64,000 nt of DNA from Psychrobacter sp. WY6. GTDB lineage: Bacteria; Pseudomonadota; Gammaproteobacteria; Pseudomonadales; Moraxellaceae. The stretch is from NCBI RefSeq assembly GCF_018448495.1, contig NZ_CP049902.1:2976001-3040000 (forward strand), written 5' to 3'. Position numbers and translations under genes: made by a program. The notes beneath the pieces were generated by a model that was given only the letters and a program-made list of their open reading frames with translations, ran no database searches and was not told the DNA's origin. Below, in pieces: positions 10,779-21,091 of the stretch. How positions within the stretch are numbered: position 1 is the first letter of the stretch; each line of letters starts with the position of its first letter.

Positions 10779-11486
10779 ATGAATAAAATAAGCTCAGAGT
10801 GTGAAAGAGATATGCAAGCAAGACACATTGATAACGGTTACAGGCTAACTTATTATGCCGAGCAAAGTATAGTATGCTGTATCGAATGTGGCACTGTAGG
10901 TAAAGTTGAAAATGAACATCAATACAGAATAGAAAGTGAACGCAAAGTTTGGTGTGCTAAATTTGTCTGTAAACACTGCCAATTATCATTAGTAAAAAAT
11001 GAAGATCAAGCCGACTGGGTAGGTCAATGTAATTTAATAGGAGATTGCCCGTGTAGCTTTTGTGGTACACAATTGACTGCTAATGAAGAAATAATCCTCC
11101 TATAAACAAGCTTTACCCTCTACTATTGCTATTGACTGCTCAAATTGTGGTAAAACCAATACAGTACCCGTAGAAAGAGCGAATAAATACCAACGTTATG
11201 ATGCAAGGTTAGCTATTGACGCTGATTTTGGCTTCCTCTTTTCTTACAAGTACCCTGCCGATTTGGCAAAATTTGGGCATTTAATCAGAACCATTTAACT
11301 GAATTACATAGTTATATCAATGCAACATTAAGAGAAAGAACAGCCGATGCTGGTAATGCCAGCATGCCTTCAAGACTACCCAATTGGATGAAGTCAGCAA
11401 AAAATCGTGAAATGATTAATAAAAAGCTAACACAGTTACAAAGTCAATTAGATAGGTATGAAAATAAACACACTTCTAAAAAATAA
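10779..11486 (+). CDS. Double zinc-ribbon protein of unknown function (two frameshifts)
   Basis: I do not recognise a named family with certainty. Reading across breaks near 11097-11103 and 11235 (a missing C) gives a protein of about 235 residues. The N-terminal half carries paired Cys knuckles: CIEC with CKHC, then CSFC with CSNC, so two likely zinc ribbons. The C-terminal half has FGFPLFLQVPCRFGKIWAFN, then a helical part with LHSYINATLRER and RLPNWMKSAKNRE. That tail pattern is shared with widespread uncharacterised zinc-ribbon proteins. It is AT-richer than its ter neighbours. ATG 10779 is preferred over 10752, which lies in the upstream terminator. It may be a cargo gene of the ter locus. 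Confidence 0.6.
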
Positions 11487-11528
11487 AAAGAGCAAGTAAT
11501 ACAACTAATAATTAATGACTCTTAGAAA

Positions 11529-11564
11529 GCCAGCCCATCTATCATTAGATGGGCTGGCTTTTTT
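11529..11564. terminator. Bidirectional terminator between the zinc-ribbon gene and terA
   Basis: GCCAGCCCATCTA-TCAT-TAGATGGGCTGGC, a 13-bp perfect stem followed by T6. It lies between converging genes and can serve both. Confidence 0.9.
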
Positions 11565-11567
11565 GCA

Positions 11568-12877
11568 TTACAGGATATTATCGAAGCTATTACTTACTAC
11601 CACGTTTCCAGCTAAAGCCCCAGTTAAGGCTTTATCCATCTCTTGATGTCCTTTAAAATACTGGTTAATACGTTCAACGTTGATACTACCTTGCTGATTG
11701 ACCAGACGCGCAATCGCACACATTGGCAAATTACCTGTCCCTTCTGTAAGACGTGTCTCAATCGGTGGCTGATCGGGCACATGAATGGTCACCACTCCAT
11801 CGGTTTGCGCCCAATTTGGTGCACCTTCATAGATGAAAGCAAAGATAAACACCTCTTCTATCTGCGACCACTGCTGACCGTTAATATCTAGCCACTCACC
11901 GCCGCTGACTTGTCCCGTTCTATCATCAGCACGCAAACACACGTAAGGCGCTGATGTTAAGCTACCAAAGCGATTACCCAAGGCTTGAATCAAGGTTTTT
12001 TCACCATTTTTTAGATGAATCATCGCCCCAACATCAAGGTCAATACCGCCCGCTTTATGTTGTTTGAAAAGATCGCCTAACAAGCCTTTTTTGGGTGCTT
12101 GCTGATTGGCAGTCGGATTTTGGTTCCAGTTTAAGTTAACAGAGATTTTACCAAAGTCATCACGTTTCTTTAGGTTGATGCTAGACTGATTTTTGGTTAA
12201 AGTGATTTTGCTTAGGTTAATTGACGGATTTGGAGAAGCTGTAGGAATTGGCGGCGGCGTGCTTGTTTTGCACTACCTGCTTTCTGCGTATTAATTGGGC
12301 GCTGCGTATTGATGGGCTGAGCTTGACCTTGTGACTGGTCTTGTACAGGGCTTTGAGCGGGCGCTTCATCAGCAATCTCTACACCAAAATGCTCAGACAA
12401 AGGCTTCAGCCCTCCTTCGAAACCTTGGGCAATAAAACGGAACTTCCAGCTACCTTGGCGGCGATAACATTCCGCTAAAATAATGGCTTTTTCATTACGT
12501 CCGGCTGCACTTAGTTGGCAAGTCATCAGCACTTGGCTGCCTTGCAATACCTGAATATCGACATCGCCAACTTGAGCAAGCGGCTGCGCACTAGAAAACG
12601 CTAACGCTATCTTCTCAATATTTGCAGGCTGCGCAGGTAAATTGATATCAAAAAACCCATCGCTATCATGACCACGGAAACTCACACTGCCATCATCGCT
12701 ACGTGTCTGCCCATAAAATATCATGTCGCCATCGCCGCGTACTTTACCGTCAGTTGTCAGGCGATATGCCGCGCAATCGACTGCACTTTGGCTTAAAATA
12801 CGAATGCTAATATGATCTGTTGGCAGTGGCGCATTGGCACCAGCAATCAGTTGTTGAGGTTGGATTTGGCTCATCAT
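11568..12877 (-). CDS. terA: TerA-like protein with two TerD-type domains (frameshift near 12266)
   Basis: Reconstructed at about 435 residues. The N-terminal domain shows GKVRGDGDMIFYG, a degenerate acidic loop and the typical ILAECYRRQGSWKFRFIAQG ending. A Gln/Pro-rich linker (about residues 180-220) follows. The second domain begins with INLSKITLTKNQSSINLKK and carries the KKGLLGDLF loop and GGIDLDVGA. The frame changes near 12266 in a poly-T/A context. The second ATG (12874) has better spacing from AAAGGATG than the first. It is transcribed against the rest of the structural ter genes and divergently from the biosynthetic operon. TerA is the best family match; TerF-like naming is possible. 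Confidence 0.82.
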
Positions 12878-13200
12878 ACATCCTTTGAATTATTTATTAT
12901 GTGCGTGTGTTTGTTATGCTAATTTCATATAGTAGCATGGATGGCCGCTGACTTTTAAAGCGTACGACCGTTCAATAACGTGCCAATGACCCTAAAAAAT
13001 ATTTTTACAAATCCTCCATGCTATTTTGTCAGCAGCATTTATAACGCTTAGCATTTGTATATAATAGCCCCTACTATTAGCAATATTACGGCTTGTTTTT
13101 TGATTGCTGTTTGAGGCTTGCTTATATTCCTGATGGTGTTGCGATGACGATAGTGAATTATTCAATTATATCTAAAACCTACGATAATGCTGAGAGAATT
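12878..13200. promoter_or_regulatory. Divergent intergenic region between terA and the ter biosynthetic operon
   Basis: Shared leader of two divergent transcripts, hence the likely control point of the locus. A TATAAT box lies at 13060-13065 facing right, without a convincing -35 at normal spacing. No clear operator palindrome seen. Confidence 0.4.
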
Positions 13201-14377
13201 ATGAAAACCCCTGCTAACGATAGATATACATCAACAACACACTGCCGCATCACCTGCCGTTTGGTTAGCTGAAGGTCAGTCAAGCCAGCGTGATATGTTA
13301 GCCAGCCTGCAAACCCTAAAAAATCACGCTGATACTCCGTTCAACATTATCGCTTCACACCGCCACAATAGACCTGAGATTTTTGAATTTGCCGATAGCG
13401 TTTACCGTGAGCCTTCTGCGAGCGCCATAGAGAACGATGAGCAAGTCGTACTCGAATCTATTGAGCCATTGATGCCGCGTTGGCAGTTTGTGTTAGAGCA
13501 AGCTCAGAAAAGCAACGTAAAAGTACTGCTCACTGGGCGCAATGGTATTGATTACCAAGCCCACCGTGAGGCGTTTGACGCGGCTGGTATTCGTTTATTG
13601 ACGGGTGCAACGAGTGTGGCAGCGTTAGAAGTAATAGATGATAAGTTTGCCTTTATGCAGCAGTGTCATGAGCATAATATTCCCGTTGCCGAGGCGTGGC
13701 GCTTTGATAATGTCGCAGAGCTTGAAGCATTACTTGCTACGTACGGTCACCAACCATTATGCGTCAAACCGGTCACGGGAATCTTTGCACAAGGGTTTTG
13801 GCGATTAGGCAAAGTTAAAGAAATGGGCAAAGAAGTAGATGAGCAATATGATAGCTTTGAGCATTTATACTTTACCGAAGAGAAAAAAATCAATACCACG
13901 CAATTTATTAATGCCTATGCAAACAGTGTCATGGTGCAGGAACGCCCAATTCCCATGCTGCTAATGCCTTATTTGTCAGGGCAAGAGTACTCTATCGATG
14001 TCGTCTGTGAATATGGCGAAGTATTGGCTGCTGTCACCCGCTATAAAACAGGAAAAATCCAGCATATCGGCTACGAGCAAGCGGTCATGGATGTCGTCAT
14101 TCCACTCATAAAAGCCTTTGGCTGCGATGGCATCGTCAGTGTCCAAACCAAAGCTGATGATGACGGTCAGCACCGTGTGCTTGAGATTAATAGCCGCCCT
14201 TCTGGTGGCATCGACTACACCACCCATAGCGGTGTGGATTTAACCCAAGTTGGATTTGCTTATTGGCTAGGCTTAACCGATAAACCGATATTGGCTGATA
14301 TCGCGCAACAAATAACCCCCTGCCAAGTACGCTCTATTATGGTCGGTGTAAAGGTTGAAGAAGACATCACTAAATAA
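13201..14377 (+). CDS. ATP-grasp enzyme of the Ter biosynthetic module (frameshift in first codons)
   Basis: Predicted ATP-dependent ligase that activates a carboxylate and joins it to a nucleophile. It is the first gene of the module that Ter comparative work links to a nucleoside-like metabolite. From 13295 the frame shows AHREAFDAAGIRLLTG, the ATP-binding CVKPVTGIFAQGFWRLG, YLSGQEYSIDVVC and the metal-binding LEINSRPSGGIDY. Upstream coding (LTIDIHQQHTAASPAVWLAEGQ) is in the same frame; ATG 13201 joins it if one A is removed from the run at 13204-13207. The natural product is unknown. Confidence 0.85.
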
Positions 14378-14462
14378 GTCAAAAATAATATAAAAAGCTG
14401 ACGGCAATGAATCGACAATAATAAATCCATGGCAACCGAATATATTCAATAAGAGGCAAACG

Positions 14463-15707
14463 ATGACAGCACAAACCACGTTAGTGTTAGGGGCAAATAC
14501 GGTCATCGCGACAGCGAATTGTTCGGTCGCCTTTGCAACGACAGATCAGTCAAAGTTTGGCGAGCAGCTTGGGCTACTATGGCTGCCTTTGGATGAGCAT
14601 CGAAAAGCCGCTTGTAGTCCTGCTTATCTTCATGAACCGAAGGAATGGGCGCAGCTCAATAGCAAAGATGATCCAAATGCATGGCAATTGGATTTGCCTG
14701 CATTATTTGATAAACAAGGTGCAAGTTTTTTACAACTGATTGCTTATGTTTATCATGAGCCAAGCCTAAACTTACCTGCCGTTGAATTGAGCCAGGTAAA
14801 CTTAACCCTCAACGAGGGCGATATTCGTTATGAATTTACCGCAAGCGAGCGCCATGTCAAGGCGGCGATCATATTAGAGATATACCGACGCAATGGAAAA
14901 TTTAAATGCCGTGCCCTTGGTGAAAGCTCCACCCAAGGACTGGCAAGTCTTGAGCATCATGTACAAGTGAGCCTTGATATGCGTCCGCCAGATACGCATG
15001 CCCTTATCCAAGATGCCCAGCGCGCACAGCAGCAAGGTTATCCTAACAGTGACGCACGTCCGCCCAGACAAGTTCAGTCTGGTGAAACTTGGACAGGGAC
15101 AGCGTTTGCTATCGATCCCTATCATTTACTGACTTGTTATCATGTCATTGAATCGGCGGCGATGATTGGTGTGCGTCAGCAAGGGCAGCCCGATCGTGAA
15201 GCGCAAGTGGTACTCAGCGATATCGGTAGTGATTCAGCCATTATTAGAGTAATCGAGCCGCTGCCAAGTTATTTACCCTTAGCACAGCGTTGTACTGATA
15301 ATTTGGGTGAAACCATCACCACCTTAGGATTTCCGTTATCAGGATTGAGTAGCCAATTACAAGTAACGCAAGGCTGCATCTCAGGACTGACAGGGTTTGG
15401 CGATGATATTCGCTATCTGCAATTTACTGCGCCTATTCAGCCAGGCTCTAGCGGCAGCCCTTTATTACTGCCGACTGGTGAAGTTATCGGCATGGTAACG
15501 TCCAGCCTCGTCCATGAACATGCACAAAATATGAACTATGCGGTGAAATTTCAGTTATTATCCGCCCTACTCGCGAGCGCTGGAATTAGTTTAGATAATT
15601 TATCTGACTCATCTGGCATGTTACGCACGACAGCTGCGCCGCTGACTACGCCGCAATTAAGTAAAAAAAGCCGTGGTGCTTTGTGGTTAGTAGGTTGTCA
15701 GGGTTAG
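14463..15707 (+). CDS. TerD-like domain fused to a trypsin-like serine protease
   Basis: 414 residues, intact. Residues 1-180 form a divergent TerD-type domain, recognised by its closing AAIILEIYRRNGKFKCRALG and TQGLASLEHHVQV. The acidic metal loop of true TerD is not obvious. After a Gln/Pro-rich linker, residues about 205-380 are a chymotrypsin-fold peptidase with the triad visible: His in TCYHVIESA, Asp in GSDSAIIRV, Ser in PGSSGSPLL. No signal peptide, so presumably cytoplasmic. It lies inside the biosynthetic operon, 85 bp after the ATP-grasp gene. Role inferred: proteolysis triggered or targeted by a TerD-like sensor domain. Confidence 0.85.
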   Translation: MTAQTTLVLGANTVIATANCSVAFATTDQSKFGEQLGLLWLPLDEHRKAACSPAYLHEPKEWAQLNSKDDPNAWQLDLPALFDKQGASFLQLIAYVYHEPSLNLPAVELSQVNLTLNEGDIRYEFTASERHVKAAIILEIYRRNGKFKCRALGESSTQGLASLEHHVQVSLDMRPPDTHALIQDAQRAQQQGYPNSDARPPRQVQSGETWTGTAFAIDPYHLLTCYHVIESAAMIGVRQQGQPDREAQVVLSDIGSDSAIIRVIEPLPSYLPLAQRCTDNLGETITTLGFPLSGLSSQLQVTQGCISGLTGFGDDIRYLQFTAPIQPGSSGSPLLLPTGEVIGMVTSSLVHEHAQNMNYAVKFQLLSALLASAGISLDNLSDSSGMLRTTAAPLTTPQLSKKSRGALWLVGCQG

Positions 15708-15750
15708 GAAATACACGTAACTATATAAAAGAAAGTCCAAAGGAATATGA

Positions 15751-17066
15751 ATGTTAAATAAGCAACACAGCACGACCATTACCCTACCACGCGGCAATCT
15801 TGATTTAACCTATCAAACCAATTCAGCCACTACGAAAAATGGGGCAGAACCAAGTAACGATTATCAATTAGAAGACTTACTTGGCTTTGCACAACGCATT
15901 AACCCAAAACGTGCCTTTCTGTTTGTCTCAAAAGTATTAGGTCGTCATATTCCAGTAGCTCCTAGCATCATGCGTCATGCTTTTACTGACTTGGCGAATT
16001 TGGTTCCTAGCGATTTGCCTGAGCCGATTTTAGTCATTGGTATGGCAGAGACGGCGGTTGGCTTATCGGCTGGTGTGCACCAAGCGCTGCAAACGCGTTA
16101 TCCCAATTCCTTACTATTGAACTCTACGCGTCATGCGCAACATGATGACAGTCATGACAGTAGCAGCGACTCTTTATTAACCACTTTCAGCGAAGACCAC
16201 AGTCATGCCAGCCAGCATCATTTATCAAAGTGCAGATAATGTCACTCAAGCGCAGCTGCTAGCCAGCAAAACCTTGATTATGGTGGATGATGAAGCATCG
16301 ACGGGCAATACTTGCGTTAATGTCGTCACTGCCCTTCGTAACGCAGGACTTGACCAACTAGAACAAGTACATCTTACCACTTTGGTTGATTGGTCTTTAA
16401 ACCAGAATCAGAATGCAGCCGATGCCAATGAAGCTGTGTCTGACCAAATCGCAAAACGCCTGCCCAATATCCACTTTCAACGTCATCATCTACTGTCTGG
16501 TGCGTGGACTTGGACGGATGCGCCCAATCCCGAACCGATAACGATGCCATCGGTTGATACAACTGAAGCAGGCAGTCAGTCTAGGTAATACTGGTAATTG
16601 GGGACGTTTCCCAACCCTAGATAGCACCGATGGGTTTGATCATTATCTTTTGAGGTTTCAAACTGCCTTTAACGTTTTTAACAAGCAAACTCAACCTGAG
16701 AAAGAGCCGTTTGATAAAGAACAGTTGCCACAGCGTATCTTAGTATTGGGCAGTAATGAGTTTGTTTGGTTACCGTTTTTATTGGCGGAATGGCTTGCGC
16801 AAAATACGCATGTAGAGAATAGTAAGAATACGGTTAATTTTAGTGCGTTAACCCGTTCACCGATTGCGCTTGGTGGCGCAATTACCTCGATGCTAAGTTT
16901 TAATGATAGTTATGGGCTTGGTATGACCAACTTTGCATATAACGTTACACCTAGCGATTGGGATTTGATTGTCTTGTGTGTGGAAACGTCCGCTGATAGC
17001 GTTGATGCTATGTGGAAAGGTTTGGAGAATGTATTGGTGGTGGGTACTAATAGTGGGCGTAACTGA
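15751..17066 (+). CDS. Phosphoribosyltransferase with C-terminal TRSP domain (two frameshifts)
   Basis: Part of the Ter biosynthetic module, expected to act on a PRPP-derived sugar. The N-terminal PRTase has the PRPP loop IMVDDEASTGNT. The C-terminal region contains the literal TRSP signature in ALTRSPIALGGAI, then GLGMTNFAYNV. Frames change around 16225-16235 and near 16575; together the pieces make about 440 residues. The last codons overlap the next gene by 14 bp, indicating translational coupling. An AAAGGAATATGA ribosome site supports ATG 15751. Confidence 0.85.
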
Positions 17067-17721
17067 GTTTTTAAATAACGTCAAGATAGCCTCAGGGCTT
17101 AGTGACCATACTATAACTATTATCACCATCCTTTTTGCCGTAATCTTTGTGTTTATAAGAGTATTTGATTATATCGTTAATCGTTTCGATACCAAAGATA
17201 AGCAATTTGAAATGCTTTATAAAATAATTGATGACGAAAATTTTCTTAAGCGCCTAGGTAATCAACCGTTTTTAATCAAGCAACTTTTTTATAAGCGCTT
17301 TTATCTACTCAAAACTATAAGGTTGAAGAAATAGAGTTTTCTGATGTCCAGAAAGATATGAAAATCAACTTATATGAGCTTAGTACTTTAAAATTGGGTT
17401 CTATAATAAGATTCGAAGATGGGAATTACATTCAAAGTATTGATATCTTGACTGGATACTGGAGCAATAACTATAGTCGATTCAATATATTTATTATTAT
17501 AGGGTTTTTATCTTGGATATTAGTTGCAGCAGCCTTTTTTCTCGTACTTCTCAAAAGTAATGCGTTATTTTATATTTCTATAACGCCACTTTTTGGCTTG
17601 GAAATATTTATTAATGAAAATAGATGCTGTAAAAGCTTATCTAAGAACAAAAAATTTGATTGATGATCTTGTATATCAAAGCGTATTATTCAAAAATAAC
17701 CAAAGTAATAGGGACACATGA
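17053..17721 (+). CDS. Unrecognised small membrane protein embedded in the ter operon (frameshifts near 17312 and 17605)
   Basis: I do not recognise the family. Pieces in three frames join to about 222 residues: GTG 17053, then QNYKVEEIEFSDVQKDMKI after the first break, and MKIDAVKAYLRTKNLIDDL to a TGA at 17719-17721. Three hydrophobic segments are visible: TIITILFAVIFVFIRVF near residue 20, FNIFIIIGFLSWILVAAAFF near 145, and NALFYISITPLFGLEIF near 170. The start overlaps the PRTase stop, and the stop overlaps the ATG of the HAD gene (ATGA), so it is co-translated with the module. It is clearly AT-richer than both neighbours. Could be an immunity, sensor or export component; no function claimed. 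Confidence 0.6.
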
Positions 17722-18544
17722 CTACTAAATTCTTTCAAGCCAATCCTGATATCGTTAAGCCTTACGCGCTGATGGATTTGGACGATACGCTCTTTCAAAC
17801 TCAGCGTAAAATTGACGCATGGGACTTACCCACCACTGAAGCTGAAAACTTAGTTTGCGCAACCGTTAACAAACAAGGTGAGCCATTAAGTTTTATGAGT
17901 CAGCGCCAAGCCACGTTTTTTAACTGGCTACTGCTAGCACTGATCTAATCGTAGTGACGGCACGCGACCGCAGTGAAATCCAGCGCGTAAAACTGCCTTT
18001 TGATAGCTGGCAAGTTTTGACTCATGGCGCGCTTATTCTTGACAAAGACGGTGCATTACAAGCCCAGTGGCAACAGCATATGTATAATAAGCTTGCGCCA
18101 TTGCAAGAAAAATTGCAGCAGCTGAGCCAGCTATTCGCGAATCACAGCAAAAATGACAGTAGCCAGCTGGTCTTTACACCGCATATCGATAGCTTTAACA
18201 ATGGCGCTGATAATAGAGAATTAACCATTTATCTGGCTATCAAACATGCGCAAAAAGACCATCAAGCATTAGTAGATCTCGCTGCAAAACTGCCAACGTT
18301 AATACGAGACTTTGAGCAGGATTTTTATGTGCACGTGAATGCGAATAATCTAGCGATATTGCCGCACGCAGTTCATAAGCGCCATGCGGTACAGTTCTTG
18401 TTAGCTAATCATTTAGACAGTCAACGACCAAGCTTTGGCTTTGGTGACAGTTTGGCAGATTTACCATTTTTACAGCTGCTTGACTGGTATGGTATGCCCA
18501 ATCATGGTCAGTTACATGAACGACTTAGCTCTCAATCATTCTAA
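17718..18544 (+). CDS. HAD-superfamily hydrolase of the Ter biosynthetic module (frameshift near 17935)
   Basis: Predicted phosphatase. Motif I is LMDLDDTLFQTQ (catalytic Asp pair), motif II lies in VVTARDR, and the Mg-binding motif IV is FGFGDSLADLPF near the end. The frame breaks at about 17930-17938 (WLL...STDLIVVTARD). Reconstructed length is about 275 residues. It starts inside the ATGA overlap with the preceding membrane protein gene. Presumably removes a phosphate from the pathway intermediate. Confidence 0.85.
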
Positions 18545-18607
18545 ACACTTAATCTCTCCTAAATAAAAACAATAATCGCCGCCGTTTATAGAAGTAGAAG
18601 CCACTTT

Positions 18608-19800
18608 ATGACCCATCATATAACGAACCCTAATGTTCAAAAATTAGAAGCATATGGCTCTGGCAGCTATCTTGCCAGTGATGTGACCGTACTTCTCGAC
18701 ATAGTCGCTAAAGACGCGGTCGCCGATGTGCCAGTCAGTCAAAAAGAAGCACTTATTCAAAGTGGGCAACGTCATTATTCTGATATGTTGACTTTGGAGC
18801 AAGCGCCTACTGCTATGCATGAGCAGCTATACACGCAAGCATTAGAGCAAGGAACTGAGAGGACCGCCACTGATATTGCTAATTTGGCTTATACGCTACA
18901 TCACATTTTTCAAAAATCTCGAAATGAACATAACGTGAATGCTGAACGTTCATTAGTCTTAGTCAGTTTGGTGCGCGCAGGTTTGCCAGTTGGCGTTTTG
19001 TTGCAGCGTGCGTTAGCAGACGTTAATAGCAGCTATGCTTTGCCGAGCGTGCATTATGGTATCAGCATCATTCGCGACCGCGGACTTGATCCAGTTGCGT
19101 TACAAATGATATTGAATGCTCATCCAGACAGTCCTATCGTATTTGTTGACGGTTGGACAGGCAAAGGCGCGATTTATCAAGAGCTTGCTCATAGTTTAGA
19201 AAAATTTAGCGATCCTAGCCATGCAAACTTTGCCAATATCTTTCATCAAGGCGCAGGTGTTATTCCCTTATTAACGCTGGCTGATCCAGCTGGCGTTGCT
19301 TGGCTCGCAGCTAGCATCGATGACTGGCTAATTCCTTCAGGGCTATTAAATAGCACGGTGTCGGGGCTTATATCACGTAGCTTATATACCGAGCCAGCAT
19401 TAGGGCTACACCGCAGCGTGTTTTATGATAACTTAATTGAGGTCGACCATAGCTTAGCTTTCACTCATATCGATGCAGCGCGCCGTGCATTAGCCCCACC
19501 TTTGCAATGCTTGCCGACGTTTCAGCAGCCGCGTATCAGACAGCGGCTTTAATCGACAAGCTGGCAGCAGACTACGCTATCACCAATCGTAACCGCATTA
19601 AGCCAACGATTGCAGAGGCAACACGGGCGATATTGCGCCGTGACCCTGAACGCATACTATTAGCCAGCGCTGATCATCCTGATACCATACTGCTAAGACA
19701 TTTATGTGCCCAGCGAAATATCATTGTTAGTGTATTAGGTGATAAAATACATCCCTATCAAGCCATCACGCTTATCAAGCAACGTAGCGAAGACCATTAA
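18608..19800 (+). CDS. StiP-like PRTase with C-terminal PELOTA RNA-binding domain (frameshift near 19500)
   Basis: Second phosphoribosyltransferase of the module, annotated in databases as cysteine protease StiP family. The N-terminal part has SGQRHYSDML, LVSLVRAGLPVGVLLQRAL and FVDGWTGKGAIYQEL, the PRPP-loop equivalent. The C-terminal 80 residues match a PELOTA-type domain: RILLASADHPDTILLRHL and VSVLGDKIHPYQAI. The frame changes around 19498-19501; one extra T or C repairs it. About 397 residues. Its place between the HAD and CitE-like genes follows the known module order. Confidence 0.85.
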
Positions 19801-20009
19801 TCATTGCTACACTCGCGGTTTTTATAAACCAGACCCATCTCAAAATCAAAGCAGCGAAAGAAAAAGGTAAAACTACTCCTTCTTGTCGGCTAAACGAATT
19901 TGACATTACCAAACGTATTTTTGGGTTTGCGGTCATTGCTGCTAAGCCATACCACTTGATGATACTTCTTTTTATAACCATTCACTTATCACTATTGATG
20001 ATGCCAATT
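19801..20009 (+). other. 209-bp gap between the StiP-like and CitE-like genes, open in one frame
   Basis: No gene assigned. The frame of the CitE-like gene stays open upstream from about 19788 (for example KAAKEKGKTTPSCRLNEF, DITKRIFGFAVIAAKPYH) with no start that I trust. It could be an N-terminal extension, a small broken gene or chance. Confidence 0.35.
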
Positions 20010-21071
20010 ATGTCAGATATGCAAAACAACGAGTCTACTCTTTATCAAAACACCCAGTCTTACGCTCACCTTATTACTGAGCGTCATGCGATGCTCAAAC
20101 CACATGCGCATCACCCGTATCAGTTGGGGGCTAGCCTATACATGCCAGCAACTCGCCAAGATATTTGGCAGGTCATTAAGCGTGATAAATTACCAACGAT
20201 TAATAGCATTATCATCTGTTTAGAAGATGCGGTCAGCCATAATGATGTTGAGCTGGCACTTGAGCGCTTGCAAACGTTGCTGCATACATGGGCGACGCAT
20301 GTCGATAGCATCAATGACCCATCAAAACATGCCGATATTCAGATTGAGCAACCAACACGCCCGCTGGTATTTATACGCCCGCGTCATCCAGCGATGTTAG
20401 AGCAGCTATCAGGTTTTGCCCATATCGATTTGATTGATGGCTTTGTCATGCCAAAAGTCGATATGTATAGCCTATCCAATTGGCGTATGGCCTGTCAAAA
20501 TCTGAGTACTGAGCAACTATTGATGCCGACGCTTGAAACCGCAGCGTTATTTAATCCGCATCATAATCAGGAATTGGCCATTGGTTTTAAAGAAGCTTTT
20601 AGCCAGCCTGTATTTGCCTTACGTATCGGCGGCAATGATTTGTTTGCAGCATTGCGTTTGCGACGTCCCAAAAACAGCATCGTTTATGATACCCCTATCG
20701 GCATTGCCTATCAGCTGCTCGGCTGCTTTGTGCCGCATGGCTTTTATTTAACAGCGCCTGTCTTTGAATATTTGGATCAGCCAACGCTATTTATGCAAGA
20801 GCTAACCCGCGATGTTAGCTTAGGATTGGTCGGCAAAACAGTCATTCATCCAAGCCAAATTGCGCTGGTGCAACAAGCCTATTGCGTACCATTGAGCATT
20901 TTAGATGAGGCGCAAGCAATCTTGCATAGCGAGGCGAAAGCGGTGTTTAAATATAATAATACCATGCTAGAGCCTGCTACCCATCGCGCTTGGGCAACAG
21001 AAATCGTCAATCGTGCCGAGGCATGTGGCACCCTTGATGACGGTAATAATGACTATACGGCACGGTTATAA
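20010..21071 (+). CDS. HpcH/HpaI-CitE-type aldolase/lyase of the Ter biosynthetic module
   Basis: TIM-barrel carbon-carbon lyase of the CitE-like class. Features are YQLGASLYMPATRQD near residue 38, IICLEDAV (acidic metal site), FIRPRHP (substrate Arg), DGFVMPKVD, the PTLETAA metal Glu and GKTVIHPSQI. Length is about 353 residues, intact. ATG 20010 is chosen over the hydrophobic in-frame extension at 19956, though neither has a good ribosome site. It is the last recognisable gene of the operon and is followed by repeats. Confidence 0.85.
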   Translation: MSDMQNNESTLYQNTQSYAHLITERHAMLKPHAHHPYQLGASLYMPATRQDIWQVIKRDKLPTINSIIICLEDAVSHNDVELALERLQTLLHTWATHVDSINDPSKHADIQIEQPTRPLVFIRPRHPAMLEQLSGFAHIDLIDGFVMPKVDMYSLSNWRMACQNLSTEQLLMPTLETAALFNPHHNQELAIGFKEAFSQPVFALRIGGNDLFAALRLRRPKNSIVYDTPIGIAYQLLGCFVPHGFYLTAPVFEYLDQPTLFMQELTRDVSLGLVGKTVIHPSQIALVQQAYCVPLSILDEAQAILHSEAKAVFKYNNTMLEPATHRAWATEIVNRAEACGTLDDGNNDYTARL

Positions 21072-21091
21072 ATAAAAATCTTAAGGTTAAT

